Assembly: GCF_014647675.1 (NCBI RefSeq)
Contig: NZ_BMPQ01000010.1
Span: 99,049-163,048 of the forward strand
Origin: Streptomyces flaveus
GTDB taxonomy: Bacteria; Actinomycetota; Actinomycetes; Streptomycetales; Streptomycetaceae
Length of the DNA: 64,000 bases
Direction of reading: 5' to 3'
A program made the position numbers and the translations under genes. The notes under the pieces were generated by a model, which saw nothing but the letters and a program-made list of their open reading frames with translations, was not told the DNA's origin and ran no database searches. Of this stretch, positions 63,766 through 64,000 are shown one piece after another (position 1 is the first letter of the stretch; each line of letters opens with the position of its first letter).

Positions 63766-64000
63766 ATGGCGGCGGCGGACGAGGACACCGGCCTTCCCGC
63801 GAGCCTCGCGACGGCCTGGGGTTTCAGGGCGCGCCCCTCGAAAGGGCCGAAGCCGGGGCTCAGCCTGGACCGCATCGTGGCCGCGGCGGTGGGCGTCGCG
63901 GCCGCCGAGGGCATCGGGGCGGTGTCGATGGGGCGCGTCGCCAAGGAGCTCGGCGTCTCGCCGATGTCGCTCTACCGGTACGTCGGCGCCAAGGACGAGC
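63766..64000 (+). CDS. TetR-family regulator of the ABC exporter (partial)
   Basis: An incomplete gene running off the window end, 78 codons present. The helix-turn-helix is visible: LSLDRIVAAAVGVAAAEGIG, MGRVAKELGVSPMSLYRYVG. GGGAGGCGA precedes the ATG at 63766. The N-terminal extension before the first helix (about 33 residues) and the SPMSLYRYV recognition helix are typical of TetR proteins next to DrrAB exporters. Confidence 0.9.
   Translation, partial: MAAADEDTGLPASLATAWGFRARPSKGPKPGLSLDRIVAAAVGVAAAEGIGAVSMGRVAKELGVSPMSLYRYVGAKDE

Overview
This is a high-GC actinomycete chromosome segment, almost certainly from Streptomyces or a close relative. The signs are strong G/C bias at third codon positions, frequent GTG starts, strings of genes with 4-bp ATGA overlaps, characteristic Streptomyces families (SAV_2336-type regulators, Trypco1, a MatB locus, LAxTG sortase substrates) and the dispersed 'ctggtcgcgcagttccccgcg' intergenic repeat. 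I see no rRNA, no convincing tRNA, no CRISPR array and no origin. 52 intact or nearly intact genes are supported, plus one partial gene at the right edge.

Layout. 0-4.7 kb: an SDR, an XRE-type regulator divergent from an aldo/keto reductase, and a TetR regulator divergent from a second SDR with two palindromic operators between them. 4.7-9.5 kb: RtcB RNA ligase convergent with archease, a CBS-pair protein divergent from a phosphoribosyltransferase, and a gene-poor repeat-bearing stretch before an Rv1733c-like membrane protein. 9.5-19 kb: an MreB-like protein, then a four-gene minus-strand operon (Trypco1 protein, trypsin-VMAP protein, MoxR-type AAA+ ATPase, giant 1620-residue SAV_2336-pseudokinase-BTAD-HAD protein). 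This looks like an NTP-dependent biological conflict system. 19-24.3 kb: malonate uptake and activation (MatB synthetase, MatC-like transporter, fused carboxyltransferase) under a divergent FadR-type regulator with two matching palindromes. 24.4-31 kb: a MerR gene with a leaderless-looking promoter, a large TnpB-like gene touching its 3' end, a four-gene coupled operon (small HTH, ClpN-only protein, ABC ATPase, permease), and a UTRA-only regulator beside a decayed stretch.

31-36 kb: a cell-wall-anchored (LAETG) tripeptidyl-aminopeptidase-like hydrolase, a GyrI-like protein, a membrane-tethered ribosome-inactivating protein (ricin A fold signature), and a MerR-PP2C fusion. 36-50 kb: an ATP-grasp gene, then a nine-gene coupled minus-strand operon for cell-envelope glycan assembly (GT4, methyltransferases, AftD-like arabinofuranosyltransferase, condensation-type acyltransferase, EamA transporter, Trm112-like, FkbM), followed by a DUF3068 gene and a DUF2613-PucR pair. 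51-58 kb: an arabino-saccharide locus (IclR, SMP-30 lactonase, sugar ABC transporter, GH51 arabinofuranosidase) with an IclR-like motif shared by both promoters. 58-64 kb: hydrolase, GNAT, Fic protein, MmpS-like lipoprotein, and a DrrA/B-type ABC exporter divergent from a TetR regulator, separated by a 40-bp double palindrome.

The most distinctive items are the Trypco1-trypsin-MoxR-SAV_2336 operon (with a repeat-derived linker inside the protease), the ribosome-inactivating protein, and the TnpB-like gene with a long low-complexity tail that may overlap a guide-RNA scaffold.
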